The notes beneath the pieces were generated by a model. It was not told where the DNA came from. It searched no databases and saw only the letters and a list, made by a program, of their open reading frames with translations. This document shows, one piece after another, positions 9,801 through 16,863 of a DNA stretch of 64,000 nucleotides. Position 1 is the first letter of the stretch, and every line of letters begins with the position of its first letter. The translations under genes were made by a program, and so were the position numbers. The DNA comes from Bacteroidales bacterium UBA3834 (lineage in GTDB: Bacteria > Bacteroidota > Bacteroidia > Bacteroidales > P3): the NCBI GenBank assembly GCA_002392965.1, contig DGIA01000006.1, positions 62,001 through 126,000 on the forward strand, written 5' to 3'.

Positions 9801-10182
9801 GTACCACCTCGGCCATATCCTGCAGTTCGCTCTCCGACAAAGGGTTGCCGGCATAGCAAGGCATCGCGTTGAGCGCTTCGAGGAGCGGCTTGCCCATGGG
9901 CGAGAGCTTCGGGTCGGCTCCATACTTGGCCATCTGATCCAGATAATCCATGATGCGGCCCTTCATCTCGCCGGCGGCCTTGTTGGTGAAGGTGATGGCC
10001 AGGATGCCGCGGAAACGCCGCCGAAGCTGCTGGCGGAAGGCCTCGGTGCCCCGTTCACATCGCGGGGCATCGGTGCTCATGGCCAGTTTCAGGTACTCTT
10101 TCACCAAGGTGAAAGTCTTGCCGCTCCCGGCCGCCGCCTTGCATATAACAAACGGATTCTGTGCAATCTGTGCGTTTCCCAT
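6871..10182 (-). CDS. addA: AddA/RecB-like UvrD-family helicase-nuclease
   Basis: The 1103-residue protein joins a UvrD/SF1A helicase to a C-terminal PD-(D/E)XK nuclease, the AddA layout used in double-strand break end resection. Seen in order: Walker A Ala-Gly-Ser-Gly-Lys-Thr near residue 20; motif II Asp-Glu-Phe-Gln-Asp; motif III Gly-Asp-Gly-Lys-Gln-Ala-Ile-Tyr-Arg-Phe-Arg; the late helicase motif Thr-Ile-His-Lys-Ser-Lys-Gly-Leu-Glu; and near the C-terminus the nuclease Asp followed by Val-Val-Asp-Phe-Lys-Thr-Gly. The ATG at 10182 is preferred to a TTG 21 nt upstream because the -7 promoter element overlaps that TTG. The usual AddB-like partner is not in the window. The related alternative name is RecB-like exonuclease V beta subunit. 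Confidence 0.88.
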   Translation of the reverse strand: MGNAQIAQNPFVICKAAAGSGKTFTLVKEYLKLAMSTDAPRCERGTEAFRQQLRRRFRGILAITFTNKAAGEMKGRIMDYLDQMAKYGADPKLSPMGKPLLEALNAMPCYAGNPLSESELQDMAEVVRSAVLHQYSDLSVCTIDSFMHRIVRTFAHDLNRPMDFEVKIDQDEMIAQAVEGVMSLVGTPGNEELTSLVQAFADSRMEEERGYRIEGAMASLAEQLFKEGTEPYVEALSKLKLSDFNDMHRSLTADNRHFEQEVRRCGGEMMALLAQIGVGEADCAGGKNGYYGYFRGLAEGNIRPMTKTVAENMEQGKWHSAKCVPALRDGLQAASGTMQAIYERTLALVGTVVGGEGQGLRDYNTRSLLLKNLYSMALLGQLAEQLKLYAKDNDIVHLSEFNRLINKIVCEEPAPFIYERLGNRYHHFLIDEFQDTSVLQWHNLVPLVENGVSQRYESLVVGDGKQAIYRFRQGDVRQFVRLPHVEGMALHGQTLEAQGNYSDVNLSRNFRTARSVVEFNNRFFTWLLQQKPFADNELAQQIYIGQPDDEGHPALWQHLPGKEVPDGHVEVAFVDPDDSDAVYEYIRKTIVRLVREQGYNLRDIMILGRNKSDLDHVGTYLQEHDEEMSIALSSSESFFLTRSHAVMAVVAALRLLRDGSDRVAAADLLQRLHALGLIGSVYGEAFLGEGPVDVGALLRNDPGALEFNPSYLAGLGLYDCCEEIVRQLHLGKVDAAYVGSLLGCAASFVTRRGEGVDAFLEWFDDNAGDPSDSRSRQLSVAMPEGIDAVRLMTIHKSKGLEAPVIICPFFPPSWKGYKLWVDLGDKYEVGGHRLPAAFVEFDKKRSSRFDDVRAEEQRLDEVDKLNVLYVALTRPREQLFVVCPTPKEGSASDEVSYPQMLQGFMDEKKPWLGDVAFRHVPKEGSTDCRVEKLAIEDVSFARWSGKVAVASPDERRLDPMQEEKVRFGTYAHALLSDIRHAGDARAALERFTRQTPLADGERERLEALVDSVMTHPESARFFNEGYEVKNECDLTDGAMLMRPDRVVFTPEATWVVDFKTGQDLGEVHDRQVRRYCEVVRDMGYSNVSGWLLYLPDVKVRQVM

Positions 10183-10200
10183 CGGTATCGTATTTGACTG

Positions 10201-10208
10201 CAAATATA
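10201..10208 (-). promoter_or_regulatory. -7 element for the addA-like gene
   Basis: TATATTTG on the minus strand matches TAnnTTTG. A clear TTG at -33 is lacking. It overlaps an alternative TTG start codon and so argues for translation starting at 10182. Confidence 0.5.
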
Positions 10209-10309
10209 CGATTTTTTTTCAACTCTTAAGTAACTTAAATGTTCCTTAAGTTAATCCTCAAGTATGCCTAAAGAAACACCTGGGCATGATGAAAGCGTGC
10301 CTGGGTAAT

Positions 10310-10400
10310 GACTTAGTACTTTCTATATAGTCAATACTAGGTCAATACTAGGTCAATACTAGGTCATAAGGAGTTCAAGACTTAGTATCAGGCGGTTACA
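10310..10400 (+). repeat. Dispersed intergenic element A (tandem 11-nt units)
   Basis: Three exact tandem copies of gtcaatactag (10330-10362) are followed by a partial unit gtcataagga. They are flanked on the left by an inverted-like unit (gacttagtact) and on the right by the conserved tail cttagtatcag-N-cggttac. The same architecture recurs near 24.3, 38.0 and 57.1 kb. The element lies between the divergent addA-like gene and mutA, ending about 32 nt before the mutA -33 box. The rest of the 10.2-10.5 kb gap shows only the two promoters. Confidence 0.85.
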
Positions 10401-10431
10401 CGCTTTTTCCATACATATTTATAATAATATT

Positions 10432-10461
10432 TTGGAGGTTCCGTTTTTTTGTGTATCTTTG
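10432..10461 (+). promoter_or_regulatory. Promoter of mutA
   Basis: TTG (10432-10434), a 19-nt spacer, then TATCTTTG (10454-10461) exactly match the Bacteroidetes consensus. The predicted leader is about 30 nt. Confidence 0.88.
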
Positions 10462-10498
10462 CTTTTCAAACCTGTAGTGGAATAAACGATACAAAATA

Positions 10499-12358
10499 AT
10501 GGAAGACAACAAATTATTCAGCGAATTTCCGCCCGTTCCGACCGAGAAATGGGAGGAGGTGATTATGAAAGACCTCAAAGGGGCCGACTACGACAAGAAA
10601 CTGGTGTGGCACACCATCGAAGGGTTCAACGTGAAGCCCTACTACCGTGCCGAAGACCTGGAAGGCCTTGAATATCTGGAGGCCAACCCCGGCCAGAAGC
10701 CCTACACACGCGGCAACCAGTGCGGCGGCAACGAGTGGGAGGTGCGTCAGGACATCCGTGTGAAGGACCCCAAGGAGGCCAACCGCATCGCCCTCGACGC
10801 CGTGGAGCGCGGCGCCACCTCGTTGGGCCTCTGTGCCAAGCAGGTGACCACCGCAGCCGATATGGCCGCCCTGCTCAAAGGCATCTATATCAACGCCGTG
10901 AGCATCAACTTCAACTGCTCACAGGACTACCTGCAGACGCTGAAACTGTATGTTGAATACGCCCGTGCCAACGGCTACGACACCAAGGAGCTGCACGGCT
11001 CGGTGAACTTCGACATGTTCCGCTACGCCCTGACGCACGGCAAGTTCCATCGTGGCGAGGAGGGTGACCTTCAGATGGCCAAAGCGCTGGTGGAATACGC
11101 CCACGAGGAGCTGCCCAAGTTCCGTGTGCTGACCGTGAACAGCAACCTGCTGCACAACGCCGGAGCCAACATCGTGCAGGAGCTGGGCTTCGGCCTGGCC
11201 GCCGCCAACGAGTTGGTGGCCCGTCTGACCGACATGGGTTGCAAGATGGAGCATGTGGCCAGCCGCATCATGCTCAACGTGGGCGTGGGAAGCACCTATT
11301 TCATGGAAATCGCCAAGATACGCGCCGCCCGCCTGCTGTGGAGCAAGATCGTGGAGCAGTACAAACCCGAGTGCGACTGCCCCTACAAGCTGTTCATCAA
11401 CGCCACCACCAGCGAGTGGAACCAGTCGGTGTATGATCCCTATGTGAACATGCTGCGCTCGACCACCGAGACCATGTCTTCGGCTGTGGCCGGCGCCGAC
11501 TCCATCTCGGTGCTGCCGTTCGACAACGCCTACAAGGAGGCCGACGATTTCGGCTACCGCATCGCCCGCAACCAGCAGCTGCTGCTCAAAGAGGAGAGCT
11601 ACCTGGAGAAAATCGTCGATCCCGCCGCCGGAAGCTATTACATCGAGAACCTGACCAACGAAATCGCCAAGGGTGCCTGGGCACACTTCCTGAAGGTCGA
11701 AGAGGCCGGCGGATACTGCAAGGCCCTGCGCGCCGGAATGGTGCAGGACGAGGTGGCCGAGACCGCCCGCAAGCGCGACCTCGACATCGCCATGCGCAAG
11801 ACCACCATCCTCGGCACCAACCAGTATCCCAACCTGTTGGAGAAGATGGGCGACAAGGTGGCCAACGGAGAGAAACATTGTTGCTGCTGCTGCGAGCAAG
11901 GCGACGAGGTGAAAGTGCTGCGCCCCTATCGCGGCGCCGAGGCCTTCGAGCAGCTGCGCCTGCAAACCGAGCATGCCGCACGCCGTCCGAAGGTGTTCCT
12001 GCTGACCTACGGCAACCTGACCATGCGCAAGGCCCGTGCCGGCTTTGCCACCAACTTCTTCGGTGTGGCCGGCTATGAGGTCATCGACAACCTGGGCTTT
12101 GCCACTCCCGAAGAGGGCGCCAAGGCCGCCCTCGAGAGCGGCGCCGACGTGGTGGTGCTCTGCTCGAGCGACGACGAATACGCCGAACTGACCAAGCCCG
12201 TGTGCGACCTGCTGAAAGGCAAGGTGAAGAGCCTCGTGCTGGCCGGATTCCCGAAGGAAATGGTAGAGACCTACAAAGGCTACGGCATCGACGAATTCAT
12301 CCATGTGAAGACGAATGCCCTCGAGAGCCTCTCCAACTTCCAGAAGCTATTGCTTTAA
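10499..12358 (+). CDS. mutA: Methylmalonyl-CoA mutase small (beta) subunit
   Basis: The 619-residue protein is the non-catalytic small subunit of the B12-dependent mutase that interconverts succinyl-CoA and methylmalonyl-CoA in propionate metabolism. It has the TIM-barrel domain (Tyr-Thr-Arg-Gly-Asn-Gln near residue 72 corresponds to the substrate channel region of the large subunit) and a C-terminal B12-binding-like fold (about 505-619). The cobalamin-ligating Asp-x-His-x-x-Gly is absent there, as expected for the small subunit. The catalytic large subunit mutB normally follows directly, but here a permease gene follows after an 88-nt gap. Residues 461-465, in the linker between the two domains, are five consecutive cysteines, which is odd. 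Confidence 0.93.
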   Translation: MEDNKLFSEFPPVPTEKWEEVIMKDLKGADYDKKLVWHTIEGFNVKPYYRAEDLEGLEYLEANPGQKPYTRGNQCGGNEWEVRQDIRVKDPKEANRIALDAVERGATSLGLCAKQVTTAADMAALLKGIYINAVSINFNCSQDYLQTLKLYVEYARANGYDTKELHGSVNFDMFRYALTHGKFHRGEEGDLQMAKALVEYAHEELPKFRVLTVNSNLLHNAGANIVQELGFGLAAANELVARLTDMGCKMEHVASRIMLNVGVGSTYFMEIAKIRAARLLWSKIVEQYKPECDCPYKLFINATTSEWNQSVYDPYVNMLRSTTETMSSAVAGADSISVLPFDNAYKEADDFGYRIARNQQLLLKEESYLEKIVDPAAGSYYIENLTNEIAKGAWAHFLKVEEAGGYCKALRAGMVQDEVAETARKRDLDIAMRKTTILGTNQYPNLLEKMGDKVANGEKHCCCCCEQGDEVKVLRPYRGAEAFEQLRLQTEHAARRPKVFLLTYGNLTMRKARAGFATNFFGVAGYEVIDNLGFATPEEGAKAALESGADVVVLCSSDDEYAELTKPVCDLLKGKVKSLVLAGFPKEMVETYKGYGIDEFIHVKTNALESLSNFQKLLL

Positions 12359-12446
12359 AACTCCTCGCCTGCGGCGGAAATCAAGGAAATCCTGAAACCC
12401 GACCTCCAGGATTCCAGAGATACCGCAAAGCGGGAGCCTCAAAACG

Positions 12447-13535
12447 ATGCAATACTACAAATTAGACAAATACATCTTAGCCAAGTACTTCAAGACCTTC
12501 TTGTTGGCCTTGGCTTTGATTATTGTCATCGTCATCACTTTCGACGTCAGCGAGAAACTGGATCGTTTCCTGGGGCACAACGCCACTTTCTGGCAGGTGG
12601 TATCCGACTACTATTTCAACTTCATCCCGGGGTTCGTCAACCTCTACAGCCCTCTGTTCATCTTCATCTCGGTGCTTTTCTTCACCTCGAAGATGGCCGG
12701 CAACACGGAGATTATCGCCATCCTGGGGTCGGGCATCAGCTACCACCGCATGCTGCGGCCCTACCTGTACGGATCGGTGGCGGTAGCGGTATTGGTGCTG
12801 CTGCTGGGCAACTTCGTGATTCCCCTCTCGAACCGCCATCTGATCGACTTCGAGGAACAATATGTGAAGTCGCGGGGCACGAGTTTCTACACCAACGTGC
12901 ATTTCCAGTCGCAACCTGGCGTACAGGTTTATGCCGAAAGTTACGATGTGAGCATCCTGCACGCCTTCAAGTTCTGCCGCGAGGAAATCGACGCCGAAGG
13001 CCGTCTGCACAAACGCGAGACCTCCGACCTCATCGCCTACGACACCGCGAGCGGCTTGTGGAAGAGCATCGGGTATGTGCAGCGCACGGTGGCCGACGAC
13101 GGAAGCGAGCAACTCACCTTCGTGCAGGACACCTTGGTGGATTACGGCATCTCGACGGAAGACCTCGACCTGAAGTCGCAACGCATCGAAACCATGAACA
13201 CCCCCGCCCTTATCCGGCATATCGAACGCGAGAAGATGCGCGGCACCGGCACCGTCAAGGAAGCGCAGATAGAGCTCTACCAGCGTCTGCTCAACCCCTT
13301 GGCCATCATCGTGATGACCTTCATCGGCGTCTCCATTGCCTCGCGCAAGAGCCGCGGCGGCATCGGCATGCACCTGGCCATCGGCATCACGCTGGCCTTC
13401 GGATTCATCGTCTTCATGAAAATCACCACCGTCTTCGCCACAGGCGGCAACCTGACGCCTTTCATGGCCGTGCTGCTGCCGCAGCTGGTGTTCGGCGTGG
13501 CGGCGGTATATCTGATTTATAAAGCGCCCAAATAG
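12447..13535 (+). CDS. LptF/LptG (YjgP/YjgQ) family permease
   Basis: The 362-residue inner-membrane protein belongs to the permease family that extracts lipopolysaccharide from the inner membrane together with the LptB ATPase. It shows the family pattern: three N-terminal membrane helices (about residues 15-35, 55-75 and 105-125), a periplasmic beta-jellyroll region (about 130-260) and three C-terminal helices (about 275-360). The N-terminal element Asp-Lys-Tyr-Ile-x-x-Lys-Tyr-Phe is typical. Whether it plays the LptF or LptG role cannot be decided from sequence. It is probably co-transcribed with mutA and with sufE, which follows after 38 nt. Confidence 0.9.
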   Translation: MQYYKLDKYILAKYFKTFLLALALIIVIVITFDVSEKLDRFLGHNATFWQVVSDYYFNFIPGFVNLYSPLFIFISVLFFTSKMAGNTEIIAILGSGISYHRMLRPYLYGSVAVAVLVLLLGNFVIPLSNRHLIDFEEQYVKSRGTSFYTNVHFQSQPGVQVYAESYDVSILHAFKFCREEIDAEGRLHKRETSDLIAYDTASGLWKSIGYVQRTVADDGSEQLTFVQDTLVDYGISTEDLDLKSQRIETMNTPALIRHIEREKMRGTGTVKEAQIELYQRLLNPLAIIVMTFIGVSIASRKSRGGIGMHLAIGITLAFGFIVFMKITTVFATGGNLTPFMAVLLPQLVFGVAAVYLIYKAPK

Positions 13536-13573
13536 CCCTTCCTTTCACTTCTTTAACTCCCCTAAACAAGGAT

Positions 13574-13996
13574 ATGACCATACAAGAAACAGAACAGCAG
13601 ATTATCGACGAGTTCGCCAACTTCGACGAATGGCTCGACCGGTACGCCTACCTGATCGAACTGGGCAAGGACTGCCCGGTCATCGAGGAGCAGGACAAGA
13701 CCGAGCAGAACCTTATCCGTGGCTGCCAGAGCCGCGTGTGGCTCAGTTGCGAGCACCGCGACGGCAAGTTGTATTTCCGCGCCGACAGCGACGCCGTCAT
13801 CACCCGCGGCATCATCTCGCTCCTCATCCGTGCCCTCGACGGCCACACGCCCCAGGAAATCCTAGATGCCCCGCTGGCTTTCATCGACGCCATCGGCCTC
13901 AAGGAGCACCTCTCACCTACCCGCTCCAACGGCCTCACATCAATGGTGAAGCAGATGAAAATGTACGCGCTGGCATACAAAGTCAAGGAGCAATAG
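13574..13996 (+). CDS. sufE: SufE-like sulfur acceptor protein
   Basis: The 140-residue protein matches SufE, which accepts the persulfide sulfur from the cysteine desulfurase SufS and stimulates it during Fe-S cluster assembly. The active-site cysteine is Cys51 in Ile-Arg-Gly-Cys-Gln-Ser-Arg-Val-Trp. Other family elements are the Asp-x-x-Arg-Tyr-x-Tyr-Leu-Ile-Glu-Leu-Gly-Lys stretch near residue 22 and Gly-Leu-x-x-His-Leu-Ser-Pro-x-Arg-Ser-Asn-Gly near residue 107. It is followed by a SufT/MIP18-like gene, and neither sufS nor sufB is adjacent. The start is the only Met that gives the full N-terminal helix. Confidence 0.93.
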   Translation: MTIQETEQQIIDEFANFDEWLDRYAYLIELGKDCPVIEEQDKTEQNLIRGCQSRVWLSCEHRDGKLYFRADSDAVITRGIISLLIRALDGHTPQEILDAPLAFIDAIGLKEHLSPTRSNGLTSMVKQMKMYALAYKVKEQ

Positions 13997-14031
13997 TTAA
14001 GGCAAGTAGTTAAGCAGTTAAGGATATAACC

Positions 14032-14349
14032 ATGGACCCCACGCAAGAGACAATCAAATCGGCCGTCGTCAACTGCCTGAAGAACATCTACGACCCCGAG
14101 ATTCCGGTGAACATCTACGACCTCGGCCTGATCTACAAGGTGGATGTCGATGAGGATCTGAACGTCAAGATACTGATGACCATGACCGCCCCCGACTGTC
14201 CGGAGGCCGAATACATGTATCAGGAGGTGAAGCAGATGGTGGCCTACATCAGCGGCGTGAAAAGCGTCGATGTGGAACTCACCTTCGACCCACCCTGGAG
14301 CATGGACATGATACCCGACGACATCAAGGTGGAGCTGGGATTCATGTAA
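14032..14349 (+). CDS. MIP18/DUF59 (SufT-like) Fe-S assembly factor
   Basis: The 105-residue single-domain protein is of the DUF59/MIP18 family, whose members help mature Fe-S proteins. The signature Asp-Pro-Glu-Ile-Pro-Val-Asn-Ile-Tyr-Asp-Leu-Gly-Leu-Ile-Tyr spans residues 21-35. The conserved cysteine of the Thr-Ala-Pro-Asp-Cys-Pro motif is Cys56. The C-terminal segment Phe-Asp-Pro-Pro-Trp is also typical. It sits 35 nt after sufE and 13 nt before an ABC permease. It is very likely co-transcribed with sufE and functions with the Suf system encoded near 22 kb. Confidence 0.9.
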   Translation: MDPTQETIKSAVVNCLKNIYDPEIPVNIYDLGLIYKVDVDEDLNVKILMTMTAPDCPEAEYMYQEVKQMVAYISGVKSVDVELTFDPPWSMDMIPDDIKVELGFM

Positions 14350-14362
14350 GAAATCGGGAACG

Positions 14363-15439
14363 ATGACCATACTGTCGCTCATAGGAAAGAAGAAAGGGAA
14401 TCCGACGGGTTCGCTCGACCACATGGCTTGGCAGCGCTTCCGGCGCAACCCGCTGTCGGTGGCCAGCCTCGTGGTCATCGGCCTTTTCGCCGTGGTGGCC
14501 CTGCTGGGATACCTCATCACGCCCGACCCCACGCCCTTCTGCAACCAGCAATACCTGGAGCTGGCCACCCTCAAGCCCGGCAGCAAGGCCACCTTCCTCT
14601 GTGTGGGCGACACCGTGCCGCTGCGACGCAACATGTTCAAAGGCACTCCGCTGCCCTACACCGCCATCCCTGTGGCCACCTACCGCACGGAAGGCGACAG
14701 CATCTATGCCGAACCCCTGGCCGGCGCCCCGTTGACGGTGGCGGCGGAGGGCACCACCGTGCGCAATCGCACCTTCATTCTCGGCACCGACACCTATGGT
14801 CGCGATGTGCTGAGCATGATGATGATAGGTTCTCGGGTGAGCCTGTCGGTAGGCTTCATCGCCATCCTTATCGCCCTGCTTGTGGGCATCACCCTCGGCG
14901 CATTGGCAGCCTACCACGGCGGATGGGTCGATAACGTCATCATGTGGCTCATCAACGTGGTGTGGTCCATCCCCACAGTGCTGCTGGTCATCGCCATCAC
15001 CTTCGCCCTCGGCAAAGGGTTCTGGCAGATATTTGTAGCCGTAGGCCTGACGATGTGGGTGGACATCGCCCGTGTGGTACGCGGCGAGGTGCTCAGCATC
15101 AAGGAGAAGGAATACGTAGAGGCCACCCGCGCGTTGGGATACAGCACTTTCCGCACCATCTTCCGCCACATCCTGCCCAACATCGTGGGGGCCGTGGTGG
15201 TGGTGGCTGCCAGCAACTTCGCCAGCGCCATCCTGCTGGAGGCGGGCCTGAGTTTCCTCGGCATCGGCGTGCAGCCCCCCATGCCCTCGTGGGGTATGAT
15301 GGTGAAAGACTACTACGGCTACATCCTGCTCGACAGCGCCTACCTCGCCCTGCTGCCGGGCGCGGCCATCATGCTCATCGTTCTGGCCTTCATGCTGCTG
15401 GCCAACGGCCTGCGCGATGCCCTCGACATCCGCCGATAA
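14363..15439 (+). CDS. OppC/DppC-type ABC transporter permease
   Basis: The 358-residue inner-membrane permease is of the oligopeptide/nickel import family. An N-terminal membrane segment (about residues 32-54) is followed by a periplasmic insertion of about 90 residues. A five-helix core follows, with the EAA-type motif Glu-Ala-Thr-Arg-Ala-Leu-Gly-Tyr-Ser near residue 253 for coupling to the ATPase. Thr-Asp-x-x-Gly-Arg-Asp near residue 143 is the conserved segment before the core. OppC needs OppB, ATPase subunits and a binding protein, none of which is nearby. It ends the mutA-lptF/G-sufE-sufT operon. Confidence 0.9.
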   Translation: MTILSLIGKKKGNPTGSLDHMAWQRFRRNPLSVASLVVIGLFAVVALLGYLITPDPTPFCNQQYLELATLKPGSKATFLCVGDTVPLRRNMFKGTPLPYTAIPVATYRTEGDSIYAEPLAGAPLTVAAEGTTVRNRTFILGTDTYGRDVLSMMMIGSRVSLSVGFIAILIALLVGITLGALAAYHGGWVDNVIMWLINVVWSIPTVLLVIAITFALGKGFWQIFVAVGLTMWVDIARVVRGEVLSIKEKEYVEATRALGYSTFRTIFRHILPNIVGAVVVVAASNFASAILLEAGLSFLGIGVQPPMPSWGMMVKDYYGYILLDSAYLALLPGAAIMLIVLAFMLLANGLRDALDIRR

Positions 15440-15471
15440 TGCTAAAAAACATTAAAAAAGCACGTTTTTTC

Positions 15472-15500
15472 TTGTATTTCAGAAAAAAGTAGTACTTTTG
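15472..15500 (+). promoter_or_regulatory. Promoter upstream of the lipoprotein gene at 15548
   Basis: TTG (15472-15474), an 18-nt spacer and TACTTTTG (15493-15500) fit the Bacteroidetes promoter pattern. The leader is about 40 nt and A-rich. Confidence 0.75.
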
Positions 15501-15547
15501 CACAAAATTTGATTAGAATAATTATTAACCCAAAAACAACAAACACA

Positions 15548-16345
15548 ATGAAAAACATCTTCAAATTCATGGGCATTGCCCTGATCGCCAGTTCGATGGT
15601 GCTTGTCGGATGCCAGAAAGACAACACCAACGACACCAACACCAACAACAACACCAACAACAACACCCCTGAGGTGACCTACAAGCTCACGCTGAAGGTT
15701 AACGACGGTGCTATGGGTAGCATTGCCGCTGTTCCGCAGAAAGATGCCTACAAGAAAGGCGACACCGTTGTCGTGACTGCCACTCCCAATAATGGCTTCA
15801 AATTTGTCAGCTGGGAAGACGGCACCAAGGACAACCCCCGTACTATCGTCTTTGCCGAGGCCAACATCACGGTTACGGCTGGCTTTGCCGAGCAGGTTCA
15901 AGATCACGCTACCGTTACTTTTGATCAGACCTCATGGACTCCCACCACATGGGCTGCCGGTCTCTATCAAGGTGAGCTGCTCATGCAGTTGCACGAACAA
16001 TACCAAGCCAACGACAAGCCTTATATGCAAATTGTTGGAGGAAAAGAAGTTGGAACCTTTGTGAGAGCTCAAGGCAATAATTATGGCTGGCTCTATTGGA
16101 ACTATCCTGGCGAATCCGCCACGTATAACGGTCAGAGCTATGCAAAATGGCAGTGCGAAGATTTTGAGCAAACCATCACCGAGATTGATATGAACGAGAA
16201 CTACATGGTTTTCACCGCCAATGGCTCCGTCTATGATCTCGAAGCTTATGCCGCCCAGCAGCCGGATATCATTAAGAGCCTCAGCGTAGATATCGCCGGC
16301 ACATGGACCGCCGCCAACTGGCAGAAAAAGAACATCATGAAATAA
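15548..16345 (+). CDS. Surface lipoprotein with InlB-B-like repeat
   Basis: The 265-residue lipoprotein has a signal peptide ending Leu-Val-Gly and lipidated Cys22, followed by Gln-Lys-Asp. That resembles the lipoprotein export signal known to direct lipoproteins to the cell surface in Bacteroidetes. An Asn/Thr-rich spacer (about residues 27-40) follows, then a divergent InlB B-repeat module (Val-Ser-Trp-Glu-Asp-Gly, about residues 82-118) and a C-terminal domain of about 140 residues that I do not recognise. The start at 15548 is chosen for the signal peptide; the open frame extends 13 codons upstream. It has its own promoter and is followed after 19 nt by another small lipoprotein gene. No function can be assigned. 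Confidence 0.85.
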   Translation: MKNIFKFMGIALIASSMVLVGCQKDNTNDTNTNNNTNNNTPEVTYKLTLKVNDGAMGSIAAVPQKDAYKKGDTVVVTATPNNGFKFVSWEDGTKDNPRTIVFAEANITVTAGFAEQVQDHATVTFDQTSWTPTTWAAGLYQGELLMQLHEQYQANDKPYMQIVGGKEVGTFVRAQGNNYGWLYWNYPGESATYNGQSYAKWQCEDFEQTITEIDMNENYMVFTANGSVYDLEAYAAQQPDIIKSLSVDIAGTWTAANWQKKNIMK

Positions 16346-16364
16346 AAACAACAAAACATAAGTC

Positions 16365-16727
16365 ATGAAAAAGACTCTGAAACTTGCTGCTTTTGCACTG
16401 GCCGCTATGGCTCTGATGGTTGCCTGCAAGAACGCTCCCGAGGCTACTGAGGACACCACCCCCATCGACACCACCCCCATCGAGGAGATCGTTGAGGACA
16501 CCATGCCCGTGATTGACACCGTCGAGGTCGCCCCCGCCGAGCCCGTAAAGCCTGCTAAGAAGGCTACTCCGAAAAAGAACACCAACACTTCCGAACAAAA
16601 AATTACCAAAACCACAACCAACGATGGAAAAACCATCATGTCGGTTGGCAATGGCAATGTTAAAATGGAAATCAAGGGTGACGGAAAAGCCGCTATGGAC
16701 GCTGTCGCTCCTGTAAAAAAGAAATAA
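16365..16727 (+). CDS. Small acidic/Pro-Thr-rich lipoprotein
   Basis: The 120-residue protein has a lipoprotein signal (Met-Lys-Lys..., Cys21 in Val-Ala-Cys). A low-complexity acidic region with two Asp-Thr-Thr-Pro-Ile repeats (residues ~29-58) follows. Next come a Lys/Pro-rich stretch and a C-terminal segment with alternating Gly/Asn (Ser-Val-Gly-Asn-Gly-Asn-Val-Lys). No family is recognised. It is probably co-transcribed with the preceding lipoprotein gene and ends at a strong terminator. Confidence 0.75.
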   Translation: MKKTLKLAAFALAAMALMVACKNAPEATEDTTPIDTTPIEEIVEDTMPVIDTVEVAPAEPVKPAKKATPKKNTNTSEQKITKTTTNDGKTIMSVGNGNVKMEIKGDGKAAMDAVAPVKKK

Positions 16728-16749
16728 CTTCACGTTATTCCTATGAGAT

Positions 16750-16784
16750 GAGGCCGCCAAATCGGGCGGCCTCTCTTATTATTT
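16750..16784 (+). terminator. Rho-independent terminator after the lipoprotein pair
   Basis: A 9-bp stem (16750-16758 with 16765-16773) is followed by TCTTATTATTT. It ends the 15548-16727 transcript. Confidence 0.9.
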
Positions 16785-16863
16785 CAGGTTCCAATAAGGT
16801 CTTACATCCGCAAAAATGTAATTGAGAATGCAATAATCACAAGGAGATCACGTTTCTTTCTGT

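Noticed and set aside
10330..10362. CRISPR-like array of gtcaatactag repeats
   Set aside because: The units are contiguous with no spacers, only 11 nt long, and no cas gene is in the window.
12359..12446. Possible remnant of the mutB start in the gap after mutA
   Set aside because: Only about a dozen codons could be compared, there is no ATG in the right place and no further similarity; it cannot be supported.
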